A stretch of DNA of 60,000 nucleotides from Adiantum capillus-veneris (Eukaryota > Streptophyta > Polypodiopsida > Polypodiales > Pteridaceae), in NCBI GenBank assembly GCA_014529385.2, contig CM043944.1, positions 52,575,268 through 52,635,267 on the forward strand, in the 5' to 3' direction. The notes beneath the pieces were generated by a model, which saw nothing but the letters and a program-made list of their open reading frames with translations, was not told where the DNA came from and did not search any database. Shown one piece after another: positions 22,475 to 32,622 of this stretch; within the stretch, counting starts at the first letter, position 1, and each line of letters starts with the position of its first letter. The translations under genes were made by a program, and so were the position numbers.

Positions 22475-23714
22475 TCAAGTACCAGTGCCCATCGACACAT
22501 CCTCCCCAGCTGGAGGTGCCTTAGAAGGTGGGTCAATACCTAGACTTGGATAATTGAAAGGAAATGCACCTTGCGATGAAGAAGCTTCTCCAGTAACAAC
22601 CTCCTTGTAAGAACGAACAACCTTGTCACAAGCTTCAGCCAAAGAAGTGTTGTCATTACAAGGGAGTTTTTTCTGAGCAACATTCTTCAAAGGAGGCACA
22701 TAATTACGAGAAGATGCCGGAACACGAGCTGTAGCAGCTTTGGCGGGTTTCTTGGGCACTATCCAAGTTTGAGAGGTCGAAACCTATTCTTTTCCCTTGT
22801 CTTTAATATTTGGAGAAGCAGAAAGTGCAGACAATTGTACTTGTTTCCCCATGCCTTTAATCGCCCCAGCTGAGGGGGAGGAGGTTGAAACTCCTTTAGT
22901 TTGAACCTCAGTAGAAGGGTTTCGGAGGCGAGCGAGGTTGAGGAGCAGGGACAACAGAAGGAGGTGGTTGCAGATTTGGTTCCGGACATTCGGATTGCAT
23001 ATGACCAAATTTGCCACAGCGGAAGCAAGAATTTGCAAACTTGCTCCATTTAAGCTTAAATGGGCGCTTTCCAACCATTGTATCCCCAGAATCGATCGAA
23101 TACCTGCTGGTGTGGGGATATCCGTGTCCCACAAAATACAAAAACGGTTGTGTTTGCCTCCAACTTAGGAGGACAAATGACTCTGCCTAACCGAGCAGCC
23201 AACAAAGGAAGAAAATGACGCCAAGTGTGAGGAAAGTCGACCACCTCAACCCAGACGGGACACTTGTGACGAATGAGACTCTGATAGTCCTTGGTAAGAG
23301 CCCAAGGCAGCACATGAGTCATCTGCGTATTGAAGAAAAGAGGAGACATTTCAAGCAGAGCATCCCGAGCATCCATGTTAGCCAGCAAGACTTCGTAGAA
23401 TCCTCGTGTGCCAAAGTAAACCCCTCGGACTGCTTGTCGTTTGAGTAGGAAATCAACCCATTGGCCTACATCTTGAGCCTTAGGCATTCTATCCGGGAAA
23501 AAAAGAATCACAGCGTTAAGTGCATATTGAGCAACAGGATCCATGAGCTCCTGTATAGGGATGCGCATTTCCAAACAGGAGCGGATCCTTCCGAGGCTTG
23601 ACGTGCATCCTCGAAGTCCTCATGCAAACATTCTTTGATAAGACTCAAAGCATTCATCTCGGAAGTTTCCATGGCTTTCCGACGCTTATATATACATTGA
23701 TCCGTCGAATCCAT
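22475..23714 (-). pseudogene. LINE ORF1: DUF4283 domain and CCHC knuckle, copy D
   Basis: The likely start is the ATG at 23714, with a frame change near 23575. The next frame (23056-23574) reads like the DUF4283 RNA-binding fold of plant LINE ORF1 (YFGTRGFYEVLLANMDARD, then PVWVEVVDFPHTW). A knuckle CFRCGKFGHMQSEC follows at about 23000-23045 in another frame, then a Pro/Ser-rich tail to 22475. ORF1 protein would coat LINE RNA. At least three frame changes break it. Confidence 0.8.
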
Positions 23715-23998
23715 GTGAAGCTCTCACACACACTCTTCTTTTTTTGGGAGTTTTTGATATATGAGTGCTATGTACACAGGCAAACACACACTGGCTAGCT
23801 GTACAAAAACACACACCCCTCTCTCGCACACAAGACGACGGAAGGACCGCGTGCAGGCGAAATCAAACTTCCACCCCCGGCGCGTTGTGAAGGGCTTGCA
23901 CAGGGTAGATGTTGTGCACAATAGAGTCGCGCGATAGACGAGGCCGAAGGATTCACCACACACCTAAATCCCCCACAAGCGTACACTCCTGGACACAC

Positions 23999-24001
23999 AC
24001 G

Positions 24002-24097
<96 letters not shown>
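23999..24097 (+). repeat. (GC)n(AC)n microsatellite
   Basis: CG/GC alternation at 24000-24010 changes to about 85 bases of AC repeat. It begins at the 5' edge of LINE copy D. Confidence 0.97.
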
Positions 24098-24098
<1 letters not shown>

Positions 24099-24109
24099 CA
24101 TATGACGTG

Positions 24110-24497
24110 GCAAGAGGGGTTGGTACGGGCGAGGGGAGAGGAGGGTAGGGGTGAGAGGGGAGGGAGGGTGGGTAGGGGCGCGGGGGGGGGGGTGTGGGGG
24201 GGTGGGTTTGGTGGCGAGGGACGAGAGGGGGAGGGTGGGTAGGGTTGAGGAGAGAGGGAGGAGTTGGGTAGGGGCGAGGGGAGGGGTGGTGAGGGACGAG
24301 AGGGGGTCGGTAGGGGCGAGGGGGGTCAGTAGGGGTGAGAGGGGGAGGGAGGGTGGTGAGGGGCGAGAAGGGGTGGTAGGGGCGAGAGGGGAAGGGAAAG
24401 GGTGGGTAGGGGCGCGGGTAGAGGGGAGGGGTGGTGAGGGGCAAGGGAAAAAGGGGGTGGGTAGGGACGAGGGGGGTGGTGAGGGACGAGGGGAACA
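24110..24497 (+). repeat. G-rich degenerate minisatellite
   Basis: Nearly 390 bases of purine-rich sequence are built from variants of GGTAGGGGCGAGAGGGG with strong strand asymmetry (almost no C outside GGCG). Similar blocks occur at 27455-27490, 35460-36240 and 45053-45270. It has many G tracts of three or more. Confidence 0.85.
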
Positions 24498-24519
24498 CGG
24501 GGATTAACAGGAAAGGTCT

Positions 24520-24765
24520 TCCACAAGGTTTCCAAATTGTGAAATGGCACACCACAAAAGTCTGATGCTAGCCTGGAAATCTTGTAGCTCAAGGTACTTC
24601 ATTGAATTTACAGAGAGCATTTGGTGGAGAAAGCTTAAGCTGACCTGATCCAAGGTTTGAAATAAACATAACGGGAGGATCAGATATCTGTACACTAATT
24701 GTTCTTCCTAGACGTTTAACAACCCAATCTCTTGCAAAATCATCAGTGCTTGACTCTTCTGTAAG
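24520..24765 (-). other. Exon-like coding fragment, unidentified
   Basis: Minus-strand frames read TDDFARDWVVKRLGRTISVQ and SGQLKLSPPNALCKFNEVP (one frame), then ELQDFQASIRLLWCAISQFG (another). Base composition and amino-acid usage look like a real protein, not a transposon I know. A stop separates the two parts, so it may be a pseudogene or an exon pair. A MITE interrupts its upstream side at 24774. I do not recognise the family. Confidence 0.35.
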
Positions 24766-24773
24766 TTCACAAG

Positions 24774-25112
24774 CATAGCAGCTACAGTACGGGACGAGAC
24801 GTTTAATACGCAATGTACAATACGCGTACTAGACGTATTTTTGAGAATAAAAAATAAAAACATCAATTTTTTTAGATATGATACTTTAATAAGAACAAAT
24901 GAAGTGCTTCATGGACCTCCTCAATGACTCTTCAATATTTAGCCATAGCATACATAAACAAGCACCCTGAAGCTCTAAAACGCAATTGATCAATTAGAAA
25001 AAAATACTTGAGCAAAAAAACGTCAGAATAGAAAACGTTATGAGACGTATTGTACGTTTCAATACGAGACGTCACGTATTTTAAAAAAAATACATGTATT
25101 TTAGCTGCTATG
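24774..25112. mobile_element. hAT-type MITE, 339 bp
   Basis: It has perfect 11 bp terminal inverted repeats (CATAGCAGCTA at 24774-24784, its complement at 25102-25112) and a perfect 8 bp target duplication TTCACAAG (24766-24773 and 25113-25120). An 8 bp duplication is the hAT hallmark. The AT-rich interior has no coding capacity and carries repeated subterminal GAGACGT / ACGTATT motifs in both orientations, possible transposase binding sites. Confidence 0.9.
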
Positions 25113-25157
25113 TTCACAAGAGACTAATCTTATCTTCTTTGACCTAGACCAGAGAAA

Positions 25158-26036
25158 CTATGATTGTCTGCTCTGCATCCGGTCTAGCAGAGCCGGTTGT
25201 GCATCAGAGTGGCCGAAGGTGTCGCGCTTTACTAGGTTTGGAGATGGCAGTGCTGAAGAATTCGTTGTAGGTGAAGAGGTTGCTGTGTCTAGGAGCAGAG
25301 AGACATCGTGAGTTGGGGGCTTATCAATTTTCAAATTAGCATCTTTTTGTTGTATCCCTCCTTGAGGAAGCTTGGTGAAGGGTAGTTCGCTAGACACAGA
25401 GGAGAGCTTTGTCTTGGTCGGAGAAGCAAACACAAATGGGGCTGAGGTTGAGGTGTGGGTGAACTCCTCTAGAGGAGATTTCTTTCCCATTCTATGATTC
25501 TTTATAGGCTCACCAAGTCCAAAGGCTTCCACAAAGAGCGCATAGCGATTAGCCTCTATGACCTCCATACTTGTTGTTGGCGTAGCTCACTGGGCTCAGG
25601 TACTGTACAAACTTTGAAAGAGGGTGTATCCTCAAGAAAATATTGAATAGACCCCCCATAACAAGGCATAGACTTGGTAGCTTCCAACCACTCGAACGGA
25701 TCTTCTTTTGACCCGTCAGGTGGAATCGGCTATTCTTGTTGAGGGTTGGATTCCATCGACAAAGAACTATGTTGTAGTGTTGGATCCATGCCTCCTTCAA
25801 GGCGAATGGGTTGCATTGGGAAGCCAGGATTATGTATCCACATTGCGTCATTTCCCCAATCATGCAGTGCTTTAGTGTGCCGTAGCCATGGTCTATCGAT
25901 GAGCAAAGGGAATCCTCCCTCAACTCGGGGAAGACGAACCACAACAAAATCCAAGCTAGAGGTGAAGTCTTGTACCTGCAGAGGCACCTTGTCCACTATG
26001 CCCAATGGGCAGACTCCTCTAGTCGGCCAACGTAAG
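25158..26036 (-). pseudogene. Protease-region fragment of an Athila/Tat-like element (fragment D)
   Basis: Minus frames 25730-26036, 25549-25947 and 25158-25568 match, in order, the protease end and protease-RT linker of element B: VEGGFPLLIDRPWLRHTKAL (element B has LLIGRPWL), WGNDAMWIH, then a linker GLGEPIKNHRMGKKSPLEEF. At least two frame changes are present. It is a separate and more decayed copy than elements B and C. Its upstream side ends abruptly at a GA repeat. Confidence 0.8.
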
Positions 26037-26038
<2 letters not shown>

Positions 26039-26090
<52 letters not shown>

Positions 26091-26092
26091 GA

Positions 26093-26145
<53 letters not shown>
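26039..26145 (+). repeat. (GA)n microsatellite
   Basis: About 107 bases of GA repeat have one GGGG interruption. It begins exactly where the homology of fragment D to the other protease copies ends (after AACGTAAGTG). The stretch 26146-26316 that follows has no recognised feature. Confidence 0.97.
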
Positions 26146-26147
<2 letters not shown>

Positions 26148-26321
26148 GTTGACATGAAGCGGCGGAGTTCTTCTTCGAGAAGCACTGGCCCCGAAGCTTG
26201 GTGCTCCTTTTGGTATTTCTTTCTTGATTGATGATCACGAAGTACAACCGCCGTGGAGAGCTTGTTGTGCAATCTACGATGCTAGAGGCCCTTCAAGGCT
26301 CCTATTTAAAGGCCTAGGTCT

Positions 26322-26899
26322 TGTAGCGCGGATAGTGTGTCGCGCTCTTTATAGTGGGTGCTCCTTAGTGCAATGTGCGTGACATCTCACTCAAAGCAGA
26401 ATGAAAAGAAAGGAAACAATAGATAACAGCTGATCAAAACAGAGACATAACAGCAGACCAAAACATATGGACTCGACTATCTCAAAGAACCGATATAGAC
26501 TCTGGCGTGGCAGCACACTCAGCTCCGGCCCAGAACTCACGGGTACAATGGGGGTGTCGAGGCTCAGATGTGCAGGGATAGTGCAGACGTGCTATGTATA
26601 GACTCTCTACTCTAGACGACGACGCTGGCCCATATATGAAGAAGATGATAATCATGACCCAATTGCTACTACTCATGTGGATCACCATAAAGAGCCACCA
26701 ACGGCTCATAAATGTCAGCCATCTATGTCTATCTCCAAACTGAGTGGTGGTGGTGACCTGGCCACGATGTCCACTAGACCACCGTCCTTATCCCTGCCAT
26801 GTGTATTGCCTAGCCTAGAGAGTCCGTCCAGTGTGAACCACATCAGACCAACTGTACTAACTCTATCCTGTGAAAGTGACATTGTAGCCTGCTACTACA
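26322..26899 (-). repeat. 3' LTR of element C
   Basis: It begins TGTAGCGCGG on the plus strand and ends GCTACTACA. It is related to but distinct from the element B LTR (531 bp), which lacks some internal segments. The terminal TGTAGC...GCTACA is a short inverted repeat. Confidence 0.92.
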
Positions 26900-27454
26900 G
26901 GTTGCCCTCCACAAGACCGCTCACCGTCTTGGTGAGAGGAATACTGAAAAACTGTGAAAGAAAACCATTGGGTACCGCATCCGTACATCTTTCGTGAAGC
27001 AGGTGCGAGGCCCAACCATGACCTTACATGCCTCAAATGTGGGGTTAAAAACACTGCATTGCTTGTAAACGCCTTAAGCCTTTGAATAGGCCGAAACCCA
27101 GTATGATTGCATAGTCCAAGAATCCCAATTGGCAAAACAAAATGAGGCTCCATAGCAAAGAGATATGCTCGGTTTGGATCCAGTTATCTATGACCTGGTC
27201 CATGCTTGCAGATGAACCTTGCAACACTTTTTGCAACAACACTCTTATCGAAAAGAGGGATGACCATAAGCTCGAGTAACACCGCAAATAAGGTTAAGCT
27301 CCATTGTGATGGCAGAACGAAAAGCATTAACAGCAACGAGATGGCAACGAGGTGAATGCTTGAAAGCCACAAGGAAACAACTAGAAAGGCTCTTAGGCTT
27401 GCTCATCTGCTGAGGGTGAGGAGAAGCCGCAAAGGGATTTTGCGGGCCATGTAT
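26900..27454 (-). pseudogene. 3' interior remnant of element C
   Basis: The first about 50 bases (CCACAAGAC...TCACCGTCT...GGTGAG) match the sequence next to the 3' LTR of element B (33154-33195), confirming that the interior lies on this side. The rest gives broken minus-strand frames such as LLWSLILFCQLGFLDYAI that could be part of an accessory ORF, but I cannot identify it. Confidence 0.5.
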
Positions 27455-27490
27455 GACAGGGGCGAGGGGTGGGTAGGGCGGGGGGTTAGG
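27455..27490 (+). repeat. G-rich block beside element 3
   Basis: A short stretch of GGGGCGAGGGGTGGGTAGGG-type sequence lies directly before the LTR of element 3. The matching block on the other side of element 3 starts at 44997, which suggests element 3 landed inside a G-rich tract of element C. Confidence 0.7.
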
Positions 27491-28860
27491 TGTCAGGTGC
27501 AGCGGAATTAAAATGGTGAAGATCTAGTTTTACACTTCCACAAAATCCTTTCCTTCTTTCCTTGCGTTGGTGAATGCTTTGTACTTCAATGAATGTTCCT
27601 TTTATGTTCCCATGAAGAGAGGGGTTGAGAGAATGCAATAGAGATGTGTAGAGGGAGAGAGAAAGAGAGAGAAGAAGAGAGTGACACCCGATGGGGTCCC
27701 AACCAACCCTCTCAAGGGCCCCCCACACCGTTACCAATGCGGTATTTGCTTTAGATTGCGTAAATGGAATGTATACACAATGCAATACCTCAATGCAGAC
27801 TCTAATGAATTGACGACGACAAATCACCGCAGTAACTCGCCCGGAAGAGGTACCTCCGGGGCTGATTTGATGCACCTTTGGACCCTTCTCGATGTGGGAT
27901 TTGCGGATGGCCACCAAGGGTAGATTTGGGGTTGATTTGTGCTCCCGATGTGAGAGGAATGAAGGGCTGAATGATGGCTGCAAAAATGCAGATCTGCGAC
28001 GAAAAACGCAGCAGATCTCTTGCGTAGAGCAGGGCTGAAAACGCAGATCTCGATGCCGGCGATGATGGGCAGCAATGTGAGCACTCGATGCCGGCGAGGG
28101 AATGGCCGAGAGGAGGCTCGATGGGCTCGAAGTACCGTACCGCAAATAAATAGGCAGCGTTAGCAGATCTCGCACCGTTCGCGACGGAATGGGCTGAAAA
28201 CTGAAAACGCTGGCTGATCTGCAAGGCTAAGGCTGGCTCAAGGGCTGGAATCTGCAAATGCTGGGACTTCTTGCCAAAAACGCCAGGGCTGATCTGATGT
28301 GAAAACGCTATGCTGATCTGTAGTCTCCTGCTAGCGCTTGCACAATCTTCTGCAACTTGTCTCCAAATGGGAGCTCTCCTGCTCCCTTTATAGGTGAGGC
28401 ATAGGCCTTATGAATTAATTTAGGTTGAGGTAAGGCAACTGTTCACCAGGTTTTCCAATAGATAAATTATAAAAATGATTTATTAAAAATAAGTCAAGGG
28501 GGTCCAGATCTGGGTGCAACTGTCGCACATCCACCCACCCGGGAATCCGATCGACGCACGGTCTGGCACGTCGGATTCCTCTAACCTAGAACTACATGCT
28601 TGACATGACAAATGCCCAATGTAGTGTAATAACATCTGTCAAAACGTGTATACAAACCATTTATGCAAGAGGGTTCCAAATTGGAAAACCTAATCTAATG
28701 GACTTGTCCGGACAGGCAGGTCCTACGAACAAGCTCACAAAATTGCCGATACTAATCCTCCTAGGATTCTAGACATCCCTATCTAGGAAGAAGGGGAAAA
28801 CTGGCTCCGGAAGTCGATGAAGTATGTCCACGTGGCACACAGAGCCGTGTGCATGTGACA
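27491..28860 (-). repeat. 3' LTR of element 3 (1370 bp, complete)
   Basis: On the plus strand it begins TGTCAGGTGCAGCGG and ends GTGCATGTGACA. The matching 5' LTR begins at 31643. It carries CTTTATA at 28387-28393 (TATAAAG for minus-strand transcription) and many interspersed AAAACGC motifs shared with the LTRs of element 2. Confidence 0.93.
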
Positions 28861-28873
28861 TCCCCTCCTGCTT
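28861..28873 (-). other. Polypurine tract, element 3
   Basis: The minus strand reads AAGCAGGAGGGGA immediately before TGTCACATG, the LTR start. The same GGAGGGGA core is seen in element 2. Confidence 0.85.
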
Positions 28874-28879
28874 AAGGTG

Positions 28880-29364
28880 AGGTACGGGTACCGATCTGCA
28901 TGGCCTCCTTGTATGAGGCTAGCAAATCCGGGTAATCGATGAAGAATTCCTCGTCCACCCACGCCGCTTCATGTGCCCTCGATCCGTGAATTGGAGGAAA
29001 TGTTGCTTTGCTTCTTTCTTATTGCCCAACGCAAATGGAAGCATTCGAAAACGTTGGTGACAACGATCTCCGGTGGTTCTTCTTTTGGATTGCTCCTTGG
29101 AAGTCAACCCTTGTGGCGGCAACTCGACGGGTCCACGTTGGAAACGCGTTGTGCCTTCTGTGGACGCTCCAACGGAACGGCCATTAGAGGTCTCGGCCTC
29201 TGGAATTCGACCATCCTTGACTTGAGTGCCCTGAAATCCACACAAAACTGAAATGAGTTTGATTTCTTATGAACAAAGAGAACTGGTAAACCAAAAGACT
29301 GTACCTTGGGAGGGCGAAGCCTCCTAAATGAGAAATCAGCTGGTTTTGGCTTCTCTTTATCCAA
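28880..29364 (-). pseudogene. Fused RT start and chromodomain-like tail, element 3
   Basis: The minus frame 29104-29364 begins as an RT fingers segment (GLPVLFVHKKSNSFQFCVDF, then RALK), then leaves the family pattern. From about 29100 to 28880, in other frames, comes an integrase C-terminal tail with HLRWAIRKK, AAWVDEEFFIDYPDLLASY and a stop before the polypurine tract. About 2.5 kb of pol expected between these points is missing, an internal deletion. Confidence 0.75.
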
Positions 29365-29376
29365 TGGAATTTTTTT

Positions 29377-31155
29377 TTAACCTACATGTTCCTCGTCATG
29401 CAATTTGTCGGAGACCATGTCCATAGGTCGATGGGGAGGGTGTGTAGGGGAATGATGATCCTGGGAAAACATCGAATTGACCTTAACAAAACCTTCACTA
29501 TACCTGTTAGGAATACCCAAGTTCCTTGATGTGGGGTTGACATAGATGTCTGCTGCTTGGGCTCCTTGACGTAGCTCTGTGTTTGCTTGGACATTAGAGA
29601 TGAGAGGGAGAGAGGGAATACCGCTCTCGCCTCGAATGAGGACGGGTTGCGGCACATTATCTTTGATGAGAAACGTGAGCTTCTCCCAATCGATAATGGG
29701 TTTAAACATGCGAAACCACTTAATACCCAAAATGATATCACATCCTGTAAGTTTAGAGACTACAAAACGACGAGTGAATTGGGTTTGTTGAATGATCAAC
29801 TTGACATCATCACATTCTTGAAAAATTGAAGCGTCCATGCCTTCAAAGAACCCCTGCACCAGGAGGGTGGGGATGGGAGAAGTTTGAAGATGTGCACATT
29901 TCACAAGAGATTCACTTATGACATCTTGAGAATTTCCAGAATCAAACAACAGAATGACCTTTTGACCACTAACATGTCCATAACATTTTATGAGTTCATC
30001 CTCTTCGAAAGTCCCTTCCTGCTTAGCTTCTTGCTTTGCCACACTCATAGCATTCACTTGAGGGGTAGCATTAGAAGTTGATGCAGTAGAGGTTTCCTTG
30101 TTAGATTCTTTCTTAGGACATTCCCTTTTCATGTGACCGACTACATGACAATGGAAACACCTATGTTCCGTTGCATACAATGCTTGTTCTTCTTCACTTA
30201 ATTGACCACCTAAAACTCCTTGGGCAATCTTTTCATCAAGTGTGAGTTGAGGTTTATCAAATTTTCCTTTACCCTTATCCTTAGAGTTATCGCCCTTAGA
30301 TTGAGAGCGAGATGGAGAATTAGATCGAGAAGAAGAACTGAGAGAGTTCTTTTTATGGCTACCATTCCCAATAGAATCCTTGTCCTTTTCCTTAGACGAG
30401 TCATGAGAGGAAGAAGTACCATTACCTGAGGCTGTCTTAAGCTTACCCTTGTTGTGCTTCATCTCTTGGAGTTGAGCCAAGCGGATTGCTTCTTGCAAAG
30501 TCTTTGGATCACCAGCCTCCACGTCAAATTTGATCGAGTGGTCCAATCCAAAGAGAAAAGCCTCTAACCTCTCCTCATCCGATTTTCGCAATTGTCCACC
30601 TAGCTGTGACACACGGTTAGCATACAACATCACCGGTTTACCTTGTTGAGACAAAGCCCGAAAATCCTCCTTCAAACGCTTCAAGTACTGTGGAGGGAGG
30701 AAGCGAGTCTTGAGATCCTCCACGAACTCCTCCCAACTAAGCTCGAGAGGGGGAACGAGGTAGGACTCGGCATGGGCAGCCGCATGGGCCACCTCTTGCT
30801 TCTCCATCCATTCATCCTTCCAAGTGATGGCATCACCCGTGAGATGCATGGAAGCCAAGAGAACCTTGTTATTTTCAGACTTTCTAACAACCGCAAAATA
30901 GGATGTAAATTGATGCAACCACGAGTAAATGACAATAGCATCCATCTTACTGTCATACTTAGTGAACGTGATCTTCTCGGGAATTGGATCACTGATCGTC
31001 CGTGTAGCAATGGTTGCCTCCGCGATGGTCTTGGCAAGCTTTTCATAATCGGGCTCCGAAGATGGGGGATCGGGTCGCACCGCCAAGGTGGTGATGAGAT
31101 CACGCATGGAATCCCTTTCCAGCCTACGAGCCTTGGCTCGGCAGCCAATCGACAC
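29377..31155 (-). CDS. Gag-protease polyprotein of element 3 (intact 592-codon frame)
   Basis: The uninterrupted frame has, in order, a helical N-terminus, a Retrotrans_gag core (LHLTGDAITWKDEWM is close to the usual LxGxAxxWW), an LPPQYLKRLKEDF segment, a Ser/Lys-rich linker, a zinc knuckle CFHCHVVGHMKREC near residue 330, and an aspartic protease with LLFDSGNSQDVIS (catalytic DSG) and GCDIILGIKW. The C-terminal about 100 residues lead toward RT. An alternative start lies further upstream around 31362, where MNTSTNQEGEQEPP is read in another frame. Its integrity is unusual for this window and suggests recent activity or selection on gag. Confidence 0.85.
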   Translation of the reverse strand: MSIGCRAKARRLERDSMRDLITTLAVRPDPPSSEPDYEKLAKTIAEATIATRTISDPIPEKITFTKYDSKMDAIVIYSWLHQFTSYFAVVRKSENNKVLLASMHLTGDAITWKDEWMEKQEVAHAAAHAESYLVPPLELSWEEFVEDLKTRFLPPQYLKRLKEDFRALSQQGKPVMLYANRVSQLGGQLRKSDEERLEAFLFGLDHSIKFDVEAGDPKTLQEAIRLAQLQEMKHNKGKLKTASGNGTSSSHDSSKEKDKDSIGNGSHKKNSLSSSSRSNSPSRSQSKGDNSKDKGKGKFDKPQLTLDEKIAQGVLGGQLSEEEQALYATEHRCFHCHVVGHMKRECPKKESNKETSTASTSNATPQVNAMSVAKQEAKQEGTFEEDELIKCYGHVSGQKVILLFDSGNSQDVISESLVKCAHLQTSPIPTLLVQGFFEGMDASIFQECDDVKLIIQQTQFTRRFVVSKLTGCDIILGIKWFRMFKPIIDWEKLTFLIKDNVPQPVLIRGESGIPSLPLISNVQANTELRQGAQAADIYVNPTSRNLGIPNRYSEGFVKVNSMFSQDHHSPTHPPHRPMDMVSDKLHDEEHVG

Positions 31156-31629
31156 TCCTCACGCTCCGCCACTTCCACACGCTCTCGTTCGCCGAGCTTC
31201 GTTTTGCCACATCATCGTCTCCATCATCATGCGCTTCATAGCATCCATGGGATTTGATGGCGAAGGTGGAGGAGTTGGGGGAGGGCTTGGAGGATCCATA
31301 GGTGGCTCTTGCTCGCCTTCTTGATTTGTGGAGGTATTCATACCGCTAGGAGTCTTGACCATGCAAGGATTTCTCCTCTTGGCTCAAGGAAGGTCGCAGA
31401 CTAATCTTCGGGAGACTATCTACCCCCTCGTCGGCGCACCCTGCATGCAACACCCAGTATAAATTGGTTGCTATTTTTTGACGCTCAAGGCGCACGGCTC
31501 TACGGGCAATGGTAGGCCTGCTGTTCCAAGAGTGGGAGGCGTATACACCGAAGGGCTACCAACACAACCAAAAAACACGAGAGAAAAAAAACTTGTTGTG
31601 GATTAGCGGATTAGTGCAAAATATTCAAA

Positions 31630-31641
31630 GCTCTGATACCA
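31630..31641 (-). other. Primer binding site, element 3
   Basis: GCTCTGATACCA on the plus strand is the complement of TGGTATCAGAGC, a perfect initiator tRNA-Met site, one base from the LTR at 31643. Confidence 0.93.
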
Positions 31642-31642
31642 A

Positions 31643-32622
31643 TGTCAGGTGTAGCGGAATTAAAATGGTGAAGGTCTAGTTTTACACTTCCACAAAATCC
31701 TTTCCTTCTTTCCTTGCGTTAGTGAATGCTTTGTACTTCAATGAATGTTCCTTTTATGTTCCCTTGAAGAGAGGGTTTGAGGAGAATGCAATAGAGATGT
31801 GTAGAGGGGGAGAGAGAGAGAGAGAGAAGAAGAGAGCTACATCCGATGGGGTCCCAACCAACCCTCTCAAGGGCCCCTCACACCGTTACCGATGTGGTAT
31901 TTGCTTTAGATTGCGTAAATGGAATGTATACACAATGCAATACCTCAATGCAAACTCTAATGACTTGACAACGATAAATCACTGCGGTAACTCGTCGGGA
32001 AGAGGCACCTCCGGGGCTGATTTGATGCACCTTTGGATCCTTCTCGATGTGGGATTTGCGGATGGCCACGAAGGGTAGATTTGGGGTTGATTTGCGCTCC
32101 CGATGTTAGAGGAATGAAGGGCTGAATGATGGCTGCAAAAACGCAGATCTGCGACGAAAAACACAGCAGATCTCTCGCGTAGAGCAGGGCTGAAAACGCA
32201 GATCTCGATGACGGCGATGATGGGCAGCAATGTGAGCACTCGATGCCGGCGAGGGAATGGCCGAGAGGAGGCTCGATGGGCTCGAAGTACCGTACCGCAA
32301 ATAAATAGGCAGCGTTAGCAGATCTCACACCGTTCGCGACGGAATGGGCTGAAAACTGAAAACGCTGGCTGATCTGCAAGGCTAAGGATGGCGCAAGGGC
32401 TGGAATCTGCAAACGCTGGGACTTCTTGCCAAAAACGCCAGGGCTGATCTGATGTGAAAACGCTAGGCTGATCTGTAGTCTCCTGCTAGCGCTTGCACAA
32501 TCTTTTGCAACTTCCTTCTGCAACTTGTCTCCAAATGGGAGCTCTCCTGCTCCCTTTATAGGTGAGGCATAGGCCTTATGAATTAATTTAGGTTGAGGTA
32601 AGGCAACTGTCCACCAGGTTTT
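31643..32622 (-). repeat. 5' LTR of element 3, first part
   Basis: It aligns with 27491 to about 28470 with roughly 5 percent difference by eye. It stops at CCACCAGGTTTT, where element B is inserted, and resumes at 44843. It contains CTTTATA (32554-32560). Confidence 0.93.

Larger units (their letters stand above)
18502..23990 (-). mobile_element. Near full-length LINE, L1-like (family 2, copy D)
   Basis: The order on the minus strand is ORF1 (DUF4283-like plus zinc knuckle), endonuclease, RT with YADD, then a zf-RVT domain and an A-rich 3' end (TTTACAACAAAAAAAG). GGACACACAC is found at 18492-18501 and at 23991-24000, a 10 bp direct repeat that fits a target-site duplication, although the sequence is simple. 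At about 5.5 kb this is the expected size for a complete plant L1-type element. Scattered stops and frameshifts disable it. Confidence 0.88.

Noticed and set aside
23795-24094. Open frame with a long Cys-Val repeat on the minus strand
   Set aside because: It is the AC microsatellite read in frame, with no start context or homology.
24110-24497. Possible telomeric repeat
   Set aside because: Units contain TAGGGGCGA, not the plant TTTAGGG array, and lie inside transposon debris.
23953-24555. 200-codon Pro-rich minus frame
   Set aside because: It is produced by the G-rich minisatellite; codon use only reflects the repeat.
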